Of a DNA stretch of 64,000 nt, positions 49,117 through 58,710 are shown one piece after another. The translations under genes and the position numbers were made by a program. Origin of the DNA: Tolypothrix sp. PCC 7910 (GTDB lineage: Bacteria; Cyanobacteriota; Cyanobacteriia; Cyanobacteriales; Nostocaceae); NCBI RefSeq assembly GCF_011769525.1, contig NZ_CP050440.1, positions 2,729,501-2,793,500 of the forward strand. The letters run 5' to 3'. Below the pieces are notes generated by a model. The model saw only the letters and a program-made list of their open reading frames with translations, was not told the DNA's origin and did no database searches. Every line of letters begins with the position of its first letter. The first letter of the stretch is position 1.

Positions 49117-51256
49117 CGAGAAAGTTTAGATGGTCGCCTGGTTGATGGCTGAGGGTTTGTGGAGAACCTTGGATTTTGAGTTTTCCTTGCTCTAACATGA
49201 CAATCCAATCGGCTTGCTGGATGACTTTGGGGCGATGGCTAATTAAAATTGTGGTTTGATGCTGGCGATGAGTTAGCAATTGGTTTAAGACTTCGGCTTC
49301 ACTCACAGGGTCAAGTGCGCCAGTGGATTCATCTAAAATCAAAACTGGGGGATTATTGACAATGGCGCGAGCGATCGCTAATCTCTGCTTTTGACCACCT
49401 GAAAGATTAGCGCCAAATTCTCCTAAGACTGTTTGATATTTATCGGGGAGTTGGCTAATAAACTCGTCAGCCCCAGAAATTTGGCAAGCTTGGACAATTT
49501 GCTCTAAGGTAATGTCAGGCGAACCTAAACGAAAGTTTTCCATGATCGACCGACTCCAAAAGTGCGCTTCTTGAGGAACTAGCACTACTTGTTGTCGCAG
49601 ACTTTCTAAAGAAAGGTCTTCTTGGTTATAAATTCCAAAGCGGATATTACCTGACTGCAGCTGATATAAACCTGCAATTAATTTTGCTAGGGTACTTTTA
49701 CCGCAGCCAGATTTACCAATTAGGGCAATAACTTTACCACCAGGAATAGTCAAAGAGAAATCTTCTAGTAAGTCAACTCTACCTGCATGATGAAAGTTGA
49801 GGTTGGTACAGGTGATATCTGCATTAGCGGGAATTTTTACCCAAGGCTTTTGGTAATCATCTAAAGTTTCTGGGGTAGCTTCAATAACTTCCGTGAGGCG
49901 TTGGGTAGCAGTTTTAGCACGGGTAAATTCATCAATAAAGTCGATAGCAGTTTCAATAAAAGCGGTAAAGTTAGCATTCATACTATTAAATGCTAATAGC
50001 ATCCCAATAGTTAATTCCTGACTAATCACCAGATTACTGCCGAACCAAAGCAAGGCAATGCTACCAATGCTGGAAACTAAATTTGAAAAGATACCGTTGA
50101 TAATACTAATTTGAATAGTGCGGAAAGTAAAGTTAGCCAGGCGGCTAAATCTACCTTGGAATTCTTCCCAGAATTGCGGTGCAGCAGCAGTAGTTTTGAG
50201 GGTAATTGCACCTTTAAAAGTTTCAACTAAAACCCCTTGGTTTTCAGTTGATAATACCAAAACACTGCGAATTTTTTGCTGGAGAGTGGGCAAAAAAGCT
50301 ACTGTGGAGAGAGTCATTAAAAGAGCGATCGCACTTGCCAAAACTGTGAGTTTGATACTGTAAAACAGCATGAAACCCAAGGAAACTAGAGCAATAAATA
50401 GTTGGCTAGGTAAAGTAACAACAGCTTGAGAAATTAACTGATTAATTTGTTGAATATCTTCTAAACGACTAACAATTTCACCACTGCGACGAGATTCGTA
50501 ATAACTTAAAGGTAACTGGAGAATTTGCCGACCAAATTCAAAAATTAATCCGAGTTGCAGACGTTGGGCAAAGTGAGCAACGAGATTTGATTGTGCTAAT
50601 CGCAAGCTGCTGCTAACTAAACGCATAGCAATCACCCCAATAGCAACGCTTGTGAGGAGTTGGGTATCTCCACGAACTAGCACGTCATCGGTGAGGATTT
50701 GCAGTAAAAAGGGCGAAGCGAGAGACAGTAGACCGAGAACCGAGTTGAGTAATAAAGTTTGAGCAAGAATAGCGCGATATGGCCACAGACGCTTGAGGAA
50801 GCGTCCAAAACCACCAATTTTCTCTTTTTCATCTTCCTGAGCAGAAAAGCGGACTGCATCCGGTTCCAGGAGGAGCATGACTCCATCTGTCCACGCTTCC
50901 AGAAGCCACTTTTTTTCTAAATAGCGGATACCGACACCAGGATCAGCAACAACATATTTATTGCCCCGCTTGCCGTATAAAACCACCCAATGATAGCCTT
51001 TCCAATGAATAATTGCTGGTAGCGGTATAATCTTTTCGTTGAAAGCTTCTAGAGGTGCTTTCACTGCTCTGGCATTGAAACCAAGGCTCTCTGCGCCTCG
51101 TTTCAGTCCTAGTAATGTGGTTCCTTGTTGTCCAGTTCCTACAGTTTCTCTAATGCGGCTAATGGTGAAAGTTTTACCGTAATATTTGGCAATGGAAGCA
51201 AGACTGGCAGCACCACAGTCTTCTTCACTATGTTGTTTCACAAGCTGGTATTTCAT
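49076..51256 (-). CDS. C39-peptidase ABC transporter for the lanthipeptide (LanT type)
   Basis: 726 residues. The N-terminal C39 peptidase domain has Cys14 (SEEDCGAAS), His89 (GYHWVVLY) and Asp105 (VADPG), which cut leaders after a GG motif. A six-helix membrane domain follows (about 165-450), then the ATPase with Walker A GKSGCGKST, signature LSGGQKQR and Walker B VLILDEST. It removes the GG leader of the precursor while exporting the core peptide. The gene starts 2 bp after LanM's stop. The C-terminus (SRRESSLPQGVG) is encoded by a hairpin repeat that probably replaced the natural end. Confidence 0.88.
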   Translation of the reverse strand: MKYQLVKQHSEEDCGAASLASIAKYYGKTFTISRIRETVGTGQQGTTLLGLKRGAESLGFNARAVKAPLEAFNEKIIPLPAIIHWKGYHWVVLYGKRGNKYVVADPGVGIRYLEKKWLLEAWTDGVMLLLEPDAVRFSAQEDEKEKIGGFGRFLKRLWPYRAILAQTLLLNSVLGLLSLASPFLLQILTDDVLVRGDTQLLTSVAIGVIAMRLVSSSLRLAQSNLVAHFAQRLQLGLIFEFGRQILQLPLSYYESRRSGEIVSRLEDIQQINQLISQAVVTLPSQLFIALVSLGFMLFYSIKLTVLASAIALLMTLSTVAFLPTLQQKIRSVLVLSTENQGVLVETFKGAITLKTTAAAPQFWEEFQGRFSRLANFTFRTIQISIINGIFSNLVSSIGSIALLWFGSNLVISQELTIGMLLAFNSMNANFTAFIETAIDFIDEFTRAKTATQRLTEVIEATPETLDDYQKPWVKIPANADITCTNLNFHHAGRVDLLEDFSLTIPGGKVIALIGKSGCGKSTLAKLIAGLYQLQSGNIRFGIYNQEDLSLESLRQQVVLVPQEAHFWSRSIMENFRLGSPDITLEQIVQACQISGADEFISQLPDKYQTVLGEFGANLSGGQKQRLAIARAIVNNPPVLILDESTGALDPVSEAEVLNQLLTHRQHQTTILISHRPKVIQQADWIVMLEQGKLKIQGSPQTLSHQPGDHLNFLESRRESSLPQGVG

Positions 51257-51258
51257 TG

Positions 51259-54200
51259 TCAGTTATGAGGTGCGATGGCGAAACGCCCGCCAAAGGCGAT
51301 CGCATATTCTTCATTTGTCTGCACTGGGCTGTTAAGCTGAGGAGGCTCCAGCACTAATACTGAAGGAACAAGCTCTGGCGCGGCTAGTCGCAGCAATCCA
51401 TAACCAATTCCTGCAAGTCCAGTCATTAATCCAGGGGTTTCAACTTCCAAAGGCACACCACAGAGCCATCCATGTTTGTTGATACTTGCAAGAATCATGG
51501 CAGCAAAGCGATCAACTTGAGTTTTCCACTGGGGATCGTTGAGGGTGAGACTGGCTTGCAAGAGCAATTCTAAATTGCCCAAATCTCCGTGACAGAGGGA
51601 GTGATTGCTGCCAAAGCCATTAGCTATTGTGGTGTTCAGCGCTGTGTTAATTTCGGAACGGATTTGGCGATCGCTCAGGTGTGGAAGAGAGCGCAAACGA
51701 GCCAGCCCAATTCCTGGCGCACCATGACACCATGCCGTCATACAGGTATGTTTGCTGTCATCTTTTTTCATGAATTGAGCCGTAAAATTGCGTAAGTCTA
51801 GCCAGTTGCCAACTTCTGGCACAAACAAGCTACGCTCATACTCAATAGCGGCTAAAGCAGTTGTGTAAAAACGCTGCTCACCCGTCAAAGATGCCAACTC
51901 TAGCAACGCCCAAGCTATCCCAGCCGCACCATGAGAAAACCCTGCTAACGGTGCTGTATTTGATAGCTTCGTACTCCAAGCAATACCATGCTGCATCGTT
52001 TGCGCGCAGGCAATGAGACGATCGCCACATTGAATGGCAACAGCTAATGTGCGATCGCATGGCGCACAGCGATACAGAGCAATTAAACCACCAATACACC
52101 CGGCTGCACCGCTAATAATATCTAGTTGTTCGTCTTTTTCAATTAGCTCAGGTAACCGTTGAACAATCTCTTCTGCCTCTTTTAGCAACGTTGGTTGATT
52201 CCACAGCGTACTGAGATGAGATAGAGTATAGATAATTCCTCCCCAACCCTCAAAAAAACCAATAGATGTGACATGAGATCGGTTGGTATCTATTTGGCGG
52301 AGAATTGTATTTAATGCAGATTTAGCCAAATTGCTATAGCGTTTCTCCTCGGTGGCAGCACTTAGATAAGCTAGAAATAATACTACTCCTGATAATCCGT
52401 TATACAGATCCATATTTAGTGGAGTAAGCAACCATGTTTCTTGGGGAGTCAGCTGCAAACCAATCCAATTAGCATCCTGTTCGCTAGACAATGCTAACGC
52501 CTCCAAGCGATCGCCTACTGCCTGCGCTGCTACTAGTAATTGCTCCCGAGTGGCAGAATGATGCACTTCCGTGACAGAGTAACTAGGCGATTGTCTTTGC
52601 TCTTTTGCTGTTACCAATGTAGTTAGAGAAGCACGAATAAACCACAGTTGTTGTGTTAAATCAGCTTCATCCAGTTGCTGAAAACGACGTTGAACTGAAG
52701 CCATACTTGATTCAGCAAAAAAATCAGTAATTCGTTCTCCAGAACTAGTCCACAAATCCCGTGAATTAGGGCGAGTTGTGAATAGGGGAACATCACCTTG
52801 CCATAAATCATTGCGTTCAGCAGTAATTACTTGAGCCAAATGCGGTTCTTGTTCAATTCCTAGCCAGAGACGATCAAAATGGCGATCGCGATCTAAAGCA
52901 TTACGCAAAACATCGGGATGAAACCCTTCAGTTAATAATAAGCTATAGATATAGGTAGAACGAACAATCGCCCGCACGTAATCTTCACTAAAACGACCCA
53001 AAATACCATTTTCTACCAATAAATCGTCTCGATGGTTTAAAAGTAATCGATATATATTAGTAAATCCTGTAATTAGAGAATCTGTATAATCCAGTACATT
53101 AATTTCTTGGCCATTGCAAGTCGGTCTATTTTGGTTTTCTGGCATTTCTACCCGCTTGCGTTTCAGAGACATTTCATCAGTTCCCTGTCCTGCCAAATAT
53201 AAAGCGCGATAGGGTGTGAGTTTACCTTGTGCAGATCCCAAACCACTTAAATCAACGCCTTCATAGTCAGCATTACCATAAACTCGCTGTGGTAATAATC
53301 CAATACTCAACACAGAGAAAGCTATTTTTTTGTAAGCCAGTAAATCTGATTTGACAAGTTCCACTCGCTCAAAGTGAGGATGAAACAAAGCTTCCAAGTC
53401 AATTAAAATAGGATGCTCACCTACAGCGATTAAGTTCTCACTGTGAAAATCCGTTGCTTGCAAGGCGTAAAGTAAAGCTAAGTAGCCACCCTGACGTTCA
53501 TAAAAACGCTCAATTTCGGCTTTTGTGTTGCATCCAGCCGCACTAACGAATTCCACCCAACCATAATCATCACGTTGTAGAATCTTGAGAGTTTGAAATG
53601 GTGGATGAGTACCGCGATCGTTGAGCCAAGTAAGTAATTCTTGGAAATGCACATCAACAGCTAGTGTTCTCGGTTTATAAACAATCTGCAAGCCAGAGTT
53701 AAATTTAGCAATCAGAACAGAACGGCCACCCCGATGACTATCCCCAGCACCACCTTGCAACTCTACCAATAGTCCTGGCTGATTTTCGTGACTAAACAGC
53801 TTGCAGATATCACTCCAATCAGCGCAAAGATGGCGCAGAAACTCTAAACTGAACTGCACCCAATGATCAATGCAAATCTTGATTTGGCGAGCGAGAACTG
53901 GATATTCTTGCAACAAAGTCAATGCTTGAGAAGGCTGTCTTAAAGTGGCAATGAAGTTTTGAAATCTTTCTTCTGGCGTATCCCCATTTAATAATCCTTG
54001 CAGTCGCGCTACATTGATTTCTAAAACCATTGTTCTGTGCAACAGCTGCAACAATTTTTTAGTTAAATTTGCTAGTAATATCTCCATTACAGTACCAGCA
54101 TCAAAAGGTAACTCTGATTGATGCTGAATTAGTTGCTGCAATTCTTGATTTAGTTGCTCAAAGCCTTGTTTTATTAGTGGTTCAACGGCATACAAAAAAC

Positions 54201-54558
54201 CAGTTGTGCTTTCTTTAAGAATTTCTGGAGGCAGAAATATCTGAGAATCAGAGTTAGCAAATTTAGTAAATGCTTGTTCTATTTGTAACAACCATGCTGG
54301 AGGACAAGAAAGGCGATCGCCTATCGCCTCCATTGGCATACCCAAAATGTTGAGAAATTCTTCCTCAGTTACACCATCCAATTTTAGACGGTGCGCCCAA
54401 TCAGCATCACTCATAAATGAGTTTTGTTTCCGCCAGCGTTGCATTCTTTGTTGTGCTGTTTTGGGATTGATTTGCTGTTGGGATGTTTGAGAATTAAATA
54501 TATTTAATAAGTCAACACGTTCAGTTAATGTCAGAGATTGAAACCATTGTTTGTTCAT
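51259..54558 (-). CDS. lanM: Class II lanthipeptide synthetase LanM
   Basis: About 1099 residues from ATG 54558 (a further ATG at 54624 adds 22 residues without a ribosome site). The N-terminal two thirds are the dehydratase (DUF4135), with TDFHSENLIAVGE and ILIDLEALFHP as the kinase-like active region that phosphorylates Ser/Thr. The C-terminal LanC cyclase has the zinc ligands Cys in AWCHGAPG (about residue 940) and Cys-His in SLCHGDLGN (about 985), plus GFSHGAAGIA. It dehydrates Ser/Thr and joins them to Cys as (methyl)lanthionine. It lies 100 bp after the precursor gene and 2 bp before the transporter. Cytoplasmic. Confidence 0.9.
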   Translation of the reverse strand: MNKQWFQSLTLTERVDLLNIFNSQTSQQQINPKTAQQRMQRWRKQNSFMSDADWAHRLKLDGVTEEEFLNILGMPMEAIGDRLSCPPAWLLQIEQAFTKFANSDSQIFLPPEILKESTTGFLYAVEPLIKQGFEQLNQELQQLIQHQSELPFDAGTVMEILLANLTKKLLQLLHRTMVLEINVARLQGLLNGDTPEERFQNFIATLRQPSQALTLLQEYPVLARQIKICIDHWVQFSLEFLRHLCADWSDICKLFSHENQPGLLVELQGGAGDSHRGGRSVLIAKFNSGLQIVYKPRTLAVDVHFQELLTWLNDRGTHPPFQTLKILQRDDYGWVEFVSAAGCNTKAEIERFYERQGGYLALLYALQATDFHSENLIAVGEHPILIDLEALFHPHFERVELVKSDLLAYKKIAFSVLSIGLLPQRVYGNADYEGVDLSGLGSAQGKLTPYRALYLAGQGTDEMSLKRKRVEMPENQNRPTCNGQEINVLDYTDSLITGFTNIYRLLLNHRDDLLVENGILGRFSEDYVRAIVRSTYIYSLLLTEGFHPDVLRNALDRDRHFDRLWLGIEQEPHLAQVITAERNDLWQGDVPLFTTRPNSRDLWTSSGERITDFFAESSMASVQRRFQQLDEADLTQQLWFIRASLTTLVTAKEQRQSPSYSVTEVHHSATREQLLVAAQAVGDRLEALALSSEQDANWIGLQLTPQETWLLTPLNMDLYNGLSGVVLFLAYLSAATEEKRYSNLAKSALNTILRQIDTNRSHVTSIGFFEGWGGIIYTLSHLSTLWNQPTLLKEAEEIVQRLPELIEKDEQLDIISGAAGCIGGLIALYRCAPCDRTLAVAIQCGDRLIACAQTMQHGIAWSTKLSNTAPLAGFSHGAAGIAWALLELASLTGEQRFYTTALAAIEYERSLFVPEVGNWLDLRNFTAQFMKKDDSKHTCMTAWCHGAPGIGLARLRSLPHLSDRQIRSEINTALNTTIANGFGSNHSLCHGDLGNLELLLQASLTLNDPQWKTQVDRFAAMILASINKHGWLCGVPLEVETPGLMTGLAGIGYGLLRLAAPELVPSVLVLEPPQLNSPVQTNEEYAIAFGGRFAIAPHN

Positions 54559-54657
54559 TCCAGTATCCTGATGTATAAAGTCAGGGTGTAGGTGTTTAAG
54601 GGTGAACCAAAAAGGCTCACCCATCTTGATTAGAAATGTGTGATTACACTAGAAAAA

Positions 54658-54891
54658 TTAACCGTTAGGAAAAACGTCGCAACCTGTTAGGAAGTAAGTA
54701 GACGGTGCGGCAAAAAATTCAGGAGGAAGCCTAAATTTACCGACATATCCGCCAGCTACAGCCTCCATTTCCTCGTCTGAAAGTTGAATCTGACCAGCAG
54801 GATTTTCAGGTAATTGAGAACGTTGTTCTTCAGTTAAGCTATTGCGATAGTCTTCATCTTTCCATGCACGAATAATGTCAAAATTAGACAT
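54658..54891 (-). CDS. lanA: Class II lanthipeptide precursor (mersacidin/lichenicidin-type leader)
   Basis: 77 residues. The leader MSNFDIIRAWKDEDYRNSLT and the QLPENPAGQIQLSDEEMEAVAGG region is typical of two-part class II lanthipeptide precursors; GG47-48 is the cut site for the C39 transporter. The core is 29 residues, from YVGKFRLPPEFF to GCDVFPNG, with Ser64, Thr65, Thr69 and a single Cys71, so at most one thioether ring forms. ATG 54891 is right because TTAAGGAG stands 7-8 bp before it; a longer frame to 54963 would include it. A short Cys-rich frame ends 11 bp upstream. Confidence 0.85.
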   Translation of the reverse strand: MSNFDIIRAWKDEDYRNSLTEEQRSQLPENPAGQIQLSDEEMEAVAGGYVGKFRLPPEFFAAPSTYFLTGCDVFPNG

Positions 54892-54902
54892 GATTTTTCT
54901 CC

Positions 54903-55091
54903 TTAATTTAAATGATGTAATTTTTCTGAAAGGAGGTCTTTTCCCAAATAGAGAAGTAAGCAAAGAGACAGTAATTCACCGCAGCCTTCACAATGTAATG
55001 AACAACATTGAATTGAGCTTGTTTGTTTTACCTCTTTGGGTTTGAACCCTTTCATCAGAGTTAATGGGATAGGCTTTTTTGATTTATGCAC
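54903..55091 (-). CDS. Short Cys-rich ORF immediately upstream of the precursor
   Basis: 62 residues from GTG 55091, ending with TAA 54903, whose bases lie next to the precursor's ribosome site (AAGGAG), so translation may be coupled. The first part, (M)HKSKKPIPLTLMKGFKP, is shared with the short frame at 38865-38978. The second part has five Cys (CCSLHCEGC...C, residues 29-44) and a hydrophobic stretch. It could be a second precursor, a small zinc or membrane peptide, or a regulatory leader. No Shine-Dalgarno sequence is seen before GTG. Its reality rests on the second copy. Confidence 0.4.
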   Translation of the reverse strand: MHKSKKPIPLTLMKGFKPKEVKQTSSIQCCSLHCEGCGELLSLCLLLYLGKDLLSEKLHHLN

Positions 55092-55328
55092 TTGTCTCGA
55101 TGTAATAGCTGTTTTTCACCCCATAAAATAGCTGAAAATATTGCTCTGACTAGGTTGCAATTATTTTATTTTTTGCAGATGTCTCAAGAACAAGAATTTA
55201 TATGCATAAATAATGAAATGCCATCCCAATAACCAGAAGAAAGAGTTTTAGCTCTAATTTTTGATTTTGAATGGGCAATTTATGGTAAAACAGCAGGGGA
55301 GCAAGGGGGAGTCTTCTGGGAGTATGAA
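55092..55328. other. Divergent promoter region between lanthipeptide and sigma-like operons
   Basis: 237 bp shared by the start of the minus-strand lanthipeptide genes and the plus-strand sigma-like gene. AT-rich, with a T-run and a palindromic patch near 55120. No clear regulator site was recognised. Confidence 0.4.
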
Positions 55329-57110
55329 ATGAGCGAGCAATTCTGGACTTTGTATGACTTCGCTGCAACTAGCGGTTATCCTCCCTTTAAACGGTTAATT
55401 GAAAATCGCTTGCGGGAGAGAATGGCAAAGCTAGTTAAGTTGCATCCCCAATGGGATGAGAACGACTACGCAGATTATTTTGTCAAAATTCTCAATGATG
55501 ATTCCCAACCGGAAACAGAAAAAAAGCTAGCTCACTGGCACTTATTAGCTTACTTCGATCGCGATCGCTGTTATCTAATTTGGCGCAGTTGGTGTCGTCT
55601 CCCGTTTTACGCAGCTTATGGGGAAAATTTATATGCACTGACGAACGAACACCTGTGTAACCGGGAGAAATTACGGCAATATCTCAGTAAGTATCAAAGT
55701 AGTGGCTATGGTGGAGCAAGTCTAAAAACCTACATGGTAGGGGTGCTGCGAAATGTGACTCGCGACTATGTAAACTGGGAATCGAGATGGCATTTGCTTT
55801 GTGATGTCGATATTAATAGTCGCAAAAAATTGCAAAAGGCGGAAGAACGACTCAGAACCGCACTCAATAACGCGGGTGCAAGAGAACCGGAAATTTCTCA
55901 GTATCTTTTTGCTTGGCGATATTTTATTCCGATTTACAAAAATAACCGCGTCTACAATCCCCAAAGAAGAGAAGGGGGAAAATGGCCGGAACCAGAATTT
56001 GCTGATTTTGTCGCCACAGCTAAGGATTACAACTCGCAAAGGTTCCAGCCAGGTGCGCCTTTGCAAGTAGCTGTGGGTGCAGATGTCGCACCTGCAATGA
56101 TCCAAAAATGGATGAATCTGTGTATTGATGCTTTACAGCAATCTGCTCAAATTATTGAAGTGCCTTACGATGCTCATAGTAACGAACAGGTGGCTGAAGG
56201 GGAAGCTGTAGAGCCGGAATCAGAACAAACTGAGTCTTTACCAACATTAGACTTGGCTTTAAAAAGTGAACTAGAAATTATTGAGCAAAACCTCGATAAA
56301 ACTCGCAGCCAAATTCCCAAACCTTACCGCCAAGCTGTCATGGCTTTGTGCTATCCCCATCGCTTGGCGCTGTTAACGCAAGAACAGTTTGCGAGTAAGA
56401 TGAGCGTGCATCAGGGAACAATTTCCCGCTACATTTCTAAATATGTGGAAGCGCCATTAATCGAAAAATTTCAGCAATTAACCAGCGAACAATTTCATCC
56501 TCCAGCTTATATTAAAACCTTTTTAACGGAAAAATTTGCTCGTTTGCAACGCGTAAATCCTATTGAAGAGCAATTAATGGCAGCAATTGCCGATTTAGAT
56601 GCAGAATTACAACATATTCTTAAACTTAGTTATGGTCAAAAACTCAATATTAGTGAGTTAACTCAAACTCTCAGCCAAGATAAAGTAATTAGCCAAGCAG
56701 AAGTACAAGCGAAGTTGACTTTAGCTCATCAACAATTAGAAAAGAGCTTTTTAAATTTACTCCAGCAATGGCAAACTAACTATATCAAATCTTGGTTAAA
56801 AAGCTATTATCAAAATCTAATTCAATCAGGATTATTAACGTCTTTTGAGCAATTAACAGCGCTGCAACAAGAAATTTTGTTACTCAGATATGCTCAAAAA
56901 CTAGACATAAATAATATTGCAACTATCATATCTCACTCTCATGCCGACCAACTGCTCGCCGCAGCCAAGCAGCAATTACAGCGTTTGTTTCTTCAGTGGA
57001 TTGATACCAGCTTTGGACTTTCCCTAGAGAAAGAAACTCACCAAATCGGAGAAATTATTGAGGATTGGCTGTCAACAAACTTGCTCTACCAAGAAATCCA
57101 GAGGAATTAA
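55329..57110 (+). CDS. Sigma-70-like protein, first gene of the DUF1822/CHAT-CHASE2 operon
   Basis: 593 residues, soluble. The middle part (about 95-150, LKTYMVGVLRNVTRDYVNWESRW) and the helix-turn-helix around residues 320-380 (EQFASKMSVHQGTISRYISKYVEA) resemble regions 2 and 4 of sigma-70-type factors, so it probably recruits RNA polymerase or binds DNA. The C-terminal third has more helix repeats (LTALQQEILLLRYAQKLDINNIATII) like a second region-4-type HTH. It is 9 bp from the DUF1822 gene. The same gene order occurs widely in cyanobacteria. Which promoters it reads is unknown. Confidence 0.65.
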   Translation: MSEQFWTLYDFAATSGYPPFKRLIENRLRERMAKLVKLHPQWDENDYADYFVKILNDDSQPETEKKLAHWHLLAYFDRDRCYLIWRSWCRLPFYAAYGENLYALTNEHLCNREKLRQYLSKYQSSGYGGASLKTYMVGVLRNVTRDYVNWESRWHLLCDVDINSRKKLQKAEERLRTALNNAGAREPEISQYLFAWRYFIPIYKNNRVYNPQRREGGKWPEPEFADFVATAKDYNSQRFQPGAPLQVAVGADVAPAMIQKWMNLCIDALQQSAQIIEVPYDAHSNEQVAEGEAVEPESEQTESLPTLDLALKSELEIIEQNLDKTRSQIPKPYRQAVMALCYPHRLALLTQEQFASKMSVHQGTISRYISKYVEAPLIEKFQQLTSEQFHPPAYIKTFLTEKFARLQRVNPIEEQLMAAIADLDAELQHILKLSYGQKLNISELTQTLSQDKVISQAEVQAKLTLAHQQLEKSFLNLLQQWQTNYIKSWLKSYYQNLIQSGLLTSFEQLTALQQEILLLRYAQKLDINNIATIISHSHADQLLAAAKQQLQRLFLQWIDTSFGLSLEKETHQIGEIIEDWLSTNLLYQEIQRN

Positions 57111-57119
57111 GGAGAGAAT

Positions 57120-58559
57120 ATGCTCAATTTGCGAAAACTTGCCACTACATATCCTAACCATCTCTGGTTAAAGTTATCACAAGATCTGCAAGCAGAAGCT
57201 TGGCAGCAATCACAACGCCACGCTAATGCTGCTGCTTGCTGTCAAGCATATCTTAATTATTTGTGCTTAAAAACTTTTATTCCCTGGCTTGAGGCTTGGT
57301 TAGCAGAAGACAATTCTCAACATCAGAAAAACAGCATTTTTTCTGCCACTAATTGGAATTCTCTCTGGGAATTTGTCAATGGTACTCCCATTGATTTAGG
57401 AGAAATCCGCTTAGTTTTAATTCCTAGCGACACCAGCGATTTAGAGGAATTTGCCATTCCCTGTGAGTGGGTTGATATTCCTAGCTGGCGCAAAGATTAT
57501 TACCTCGCTGTGCAAATTAATTTAGGCAATCCTGAACAATCTTGGCTGCGGTTATGGGGATATGTAAGCTATCAAAAACTCAAGAGTCAGGGGATATATG
57601 ATGAGAGCGATCGCACTTACTATATTCATCAGGAAGCTTTGGCGGAAGATATCACCCAAATGCTACTCCTTCCCCAGCCAAATGCTATCCCCCAAGCCGC
57701 ACCATCGCAGTTATCAACACAAGTAGCTGAGGAGTTATTCACCCAGTTAAGTAATCTTTCCGTATATTCCCCCAGATTGACAGTGCCTTTTGAACAGTGG
57801 GCAAGGTTAATTGTAGACGAGCAGTGGCGGCAAAAACTATACCAGCAACGCTTACAGTTAGCTACAACCCCAACAGCAAATTCAGCAGCAGTTAACTTGC
57901 GGCAGTGGTTACAGCAAGCAGACAGCATAATTACGGAAATCTGGCAAGCAGTTGATGCGCTTTTAGCACCACCAGAATTAGGTGCAGTGCGGAGTGCAGA
58001 AATGAGCGTTTCTGCAGAAGCGATCGCCCCCGTAATTCGCCTGATCAAATCCAATCGCCCCGAAAAAGAACGCTGTCAAGCCGCCGGGGTGTTAGGACAA
58101 ATCGGCATTGGTCATCCAGAAGCGATCGCAGCGTTGATAGAATTGTTACACACTGCCAATGATGAGGAAACCCGTTGGGAAGCCGCTTTAAGTTTAGGTA
58201 AAATTGCTCCCCATCACCCCCAAGCTGGTATTAGTAGAGCCAGGTTAATTGACTTGGGAATGCAGCTAGGAGGTTGTCAAGTAGCCTTGATTGTCACCAT
58301 TCGACCGAAAACTGATGAGAAAATTGGTGTGAGACTACAAATACAGCCTATTAGCCAGCAACACAAACTCCCACCAAATCTAATTTTAAGTGTAATTTCC
58401 GGCGGGGAAACTCGCTTGCAAGCCCAAACCAGAAGCGACGAACAAGGTGAAGGTAAAGATAAAGTTCTCCAATTAGGCTTTAGTCCGCCACCAGGAACGC
58501 AATTTCAGGTGCAAGTAACATTGAATGAAGCTAGGGTGAGTGAGGAGTTTGTAGGGTAA
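57120..58559 (+). CDS. DUF1822-family protein with HEAT repeats
   Basis: 479 residues. The N-terminal about 200 residues are the DUF1822 region (WQQSQRHANAAACCQAYLNY, IPCEWVDIPSWRKDYYLAVQ). Near residues 300-370 are two HEAT-type helical repeats (AAGVLGQIGIGHPEAIAALI, RWEAALSLGKIAPHHPQAG), a protein-binding scaffold. The C-terminus is a beta domain (GCQVALIVTIRP). Starts after AAGGAG, 9 bp past the sigma-like gene, and is likely co-translated. Function unknown; it may bind the sigma-like protein or the CHAT-CHASE2 protein. Confidence 0.75.
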   Translation: MLNLRKLATTYPNHLWLKLSQDLQAEAWQQSQRHANAAACCQAYLNYLCLKTFIPWLEAWLAEDNSQHQKNSIFSATNWNSLWEFVNGTPIDLGEIRLVLIPSDTSDLEEFAIPCEWVDIPSWRKDYYLAVQINLGNPEQSWLRLWGYVSYQKLKSQGIYDESDRTYYIHQEALAEDITQMLLLPQPNAIPQAAPSQLSTQVAEELFTQLSNLSVYSPRLTVPFEQWARLIVDEQWRQKLYQQRLQLATTPTANSAAVNLRQWLQQADSIITEIWQAVDALLAPPELGAVRSAEMSVSAEAIAPVIRLIKSNRPEKERCQAAGVLGQIGIGHPEAIAALIELLHTANDEETRWEAALSLGKIAPHHPQAGISRARLIDLGMQLGGCQVALIVTIRPKTDEKIGVRLQIQPISQQHKLPPNLILSVISGGETRLQAQTRSDEQGEGKDKVLQLGFSPPPGTQFQVQVTLNEARVSEEFVG

Positions 58560-58618
58560 CAAACCGCCGAAAAAGCGTTTCTGTCCCTTTACCGACTTAC
58601 AGCAACTAATGGAAAAAA

Positions 58619-58659
58619 GTAATGAGTAATAAGTAAATTTCCTACTCATTATTCATTAC
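58619..58659. repeat. Imperfect hairpin between DUF1822 and CHAT-CHASE2 genes
   Basis: GTAATGAGTAATAAG (58619-58633) pairs with CTCATTATTCATTAC (58645-58659), 13 of 15 bases. This ATTACTCATT pattern is a familiar cyanobacterial intergenic hairpin. It could tune read-through into the third gene. Confidence 0.55.
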
Positions 58660-58710
58660 TCATAATGCATATTCTTCTTTGCGCGAGAAACAATTAATCG
58701 GTAAGTAACC

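Noticed and set aside
48951-49208. Minus-strand frame overlapping the transporter end
   Set aside because: Shadow of the transporter gene and of the heptamer and hairpin repeats, with compositional bias (SSPSPSPSP).
55020-55050. GGGTTTGAACCC considered as a tRNA T-loop
   Set aside because: It is a simple palindrome within the short frame; no cloverleaf arms can be built around it.
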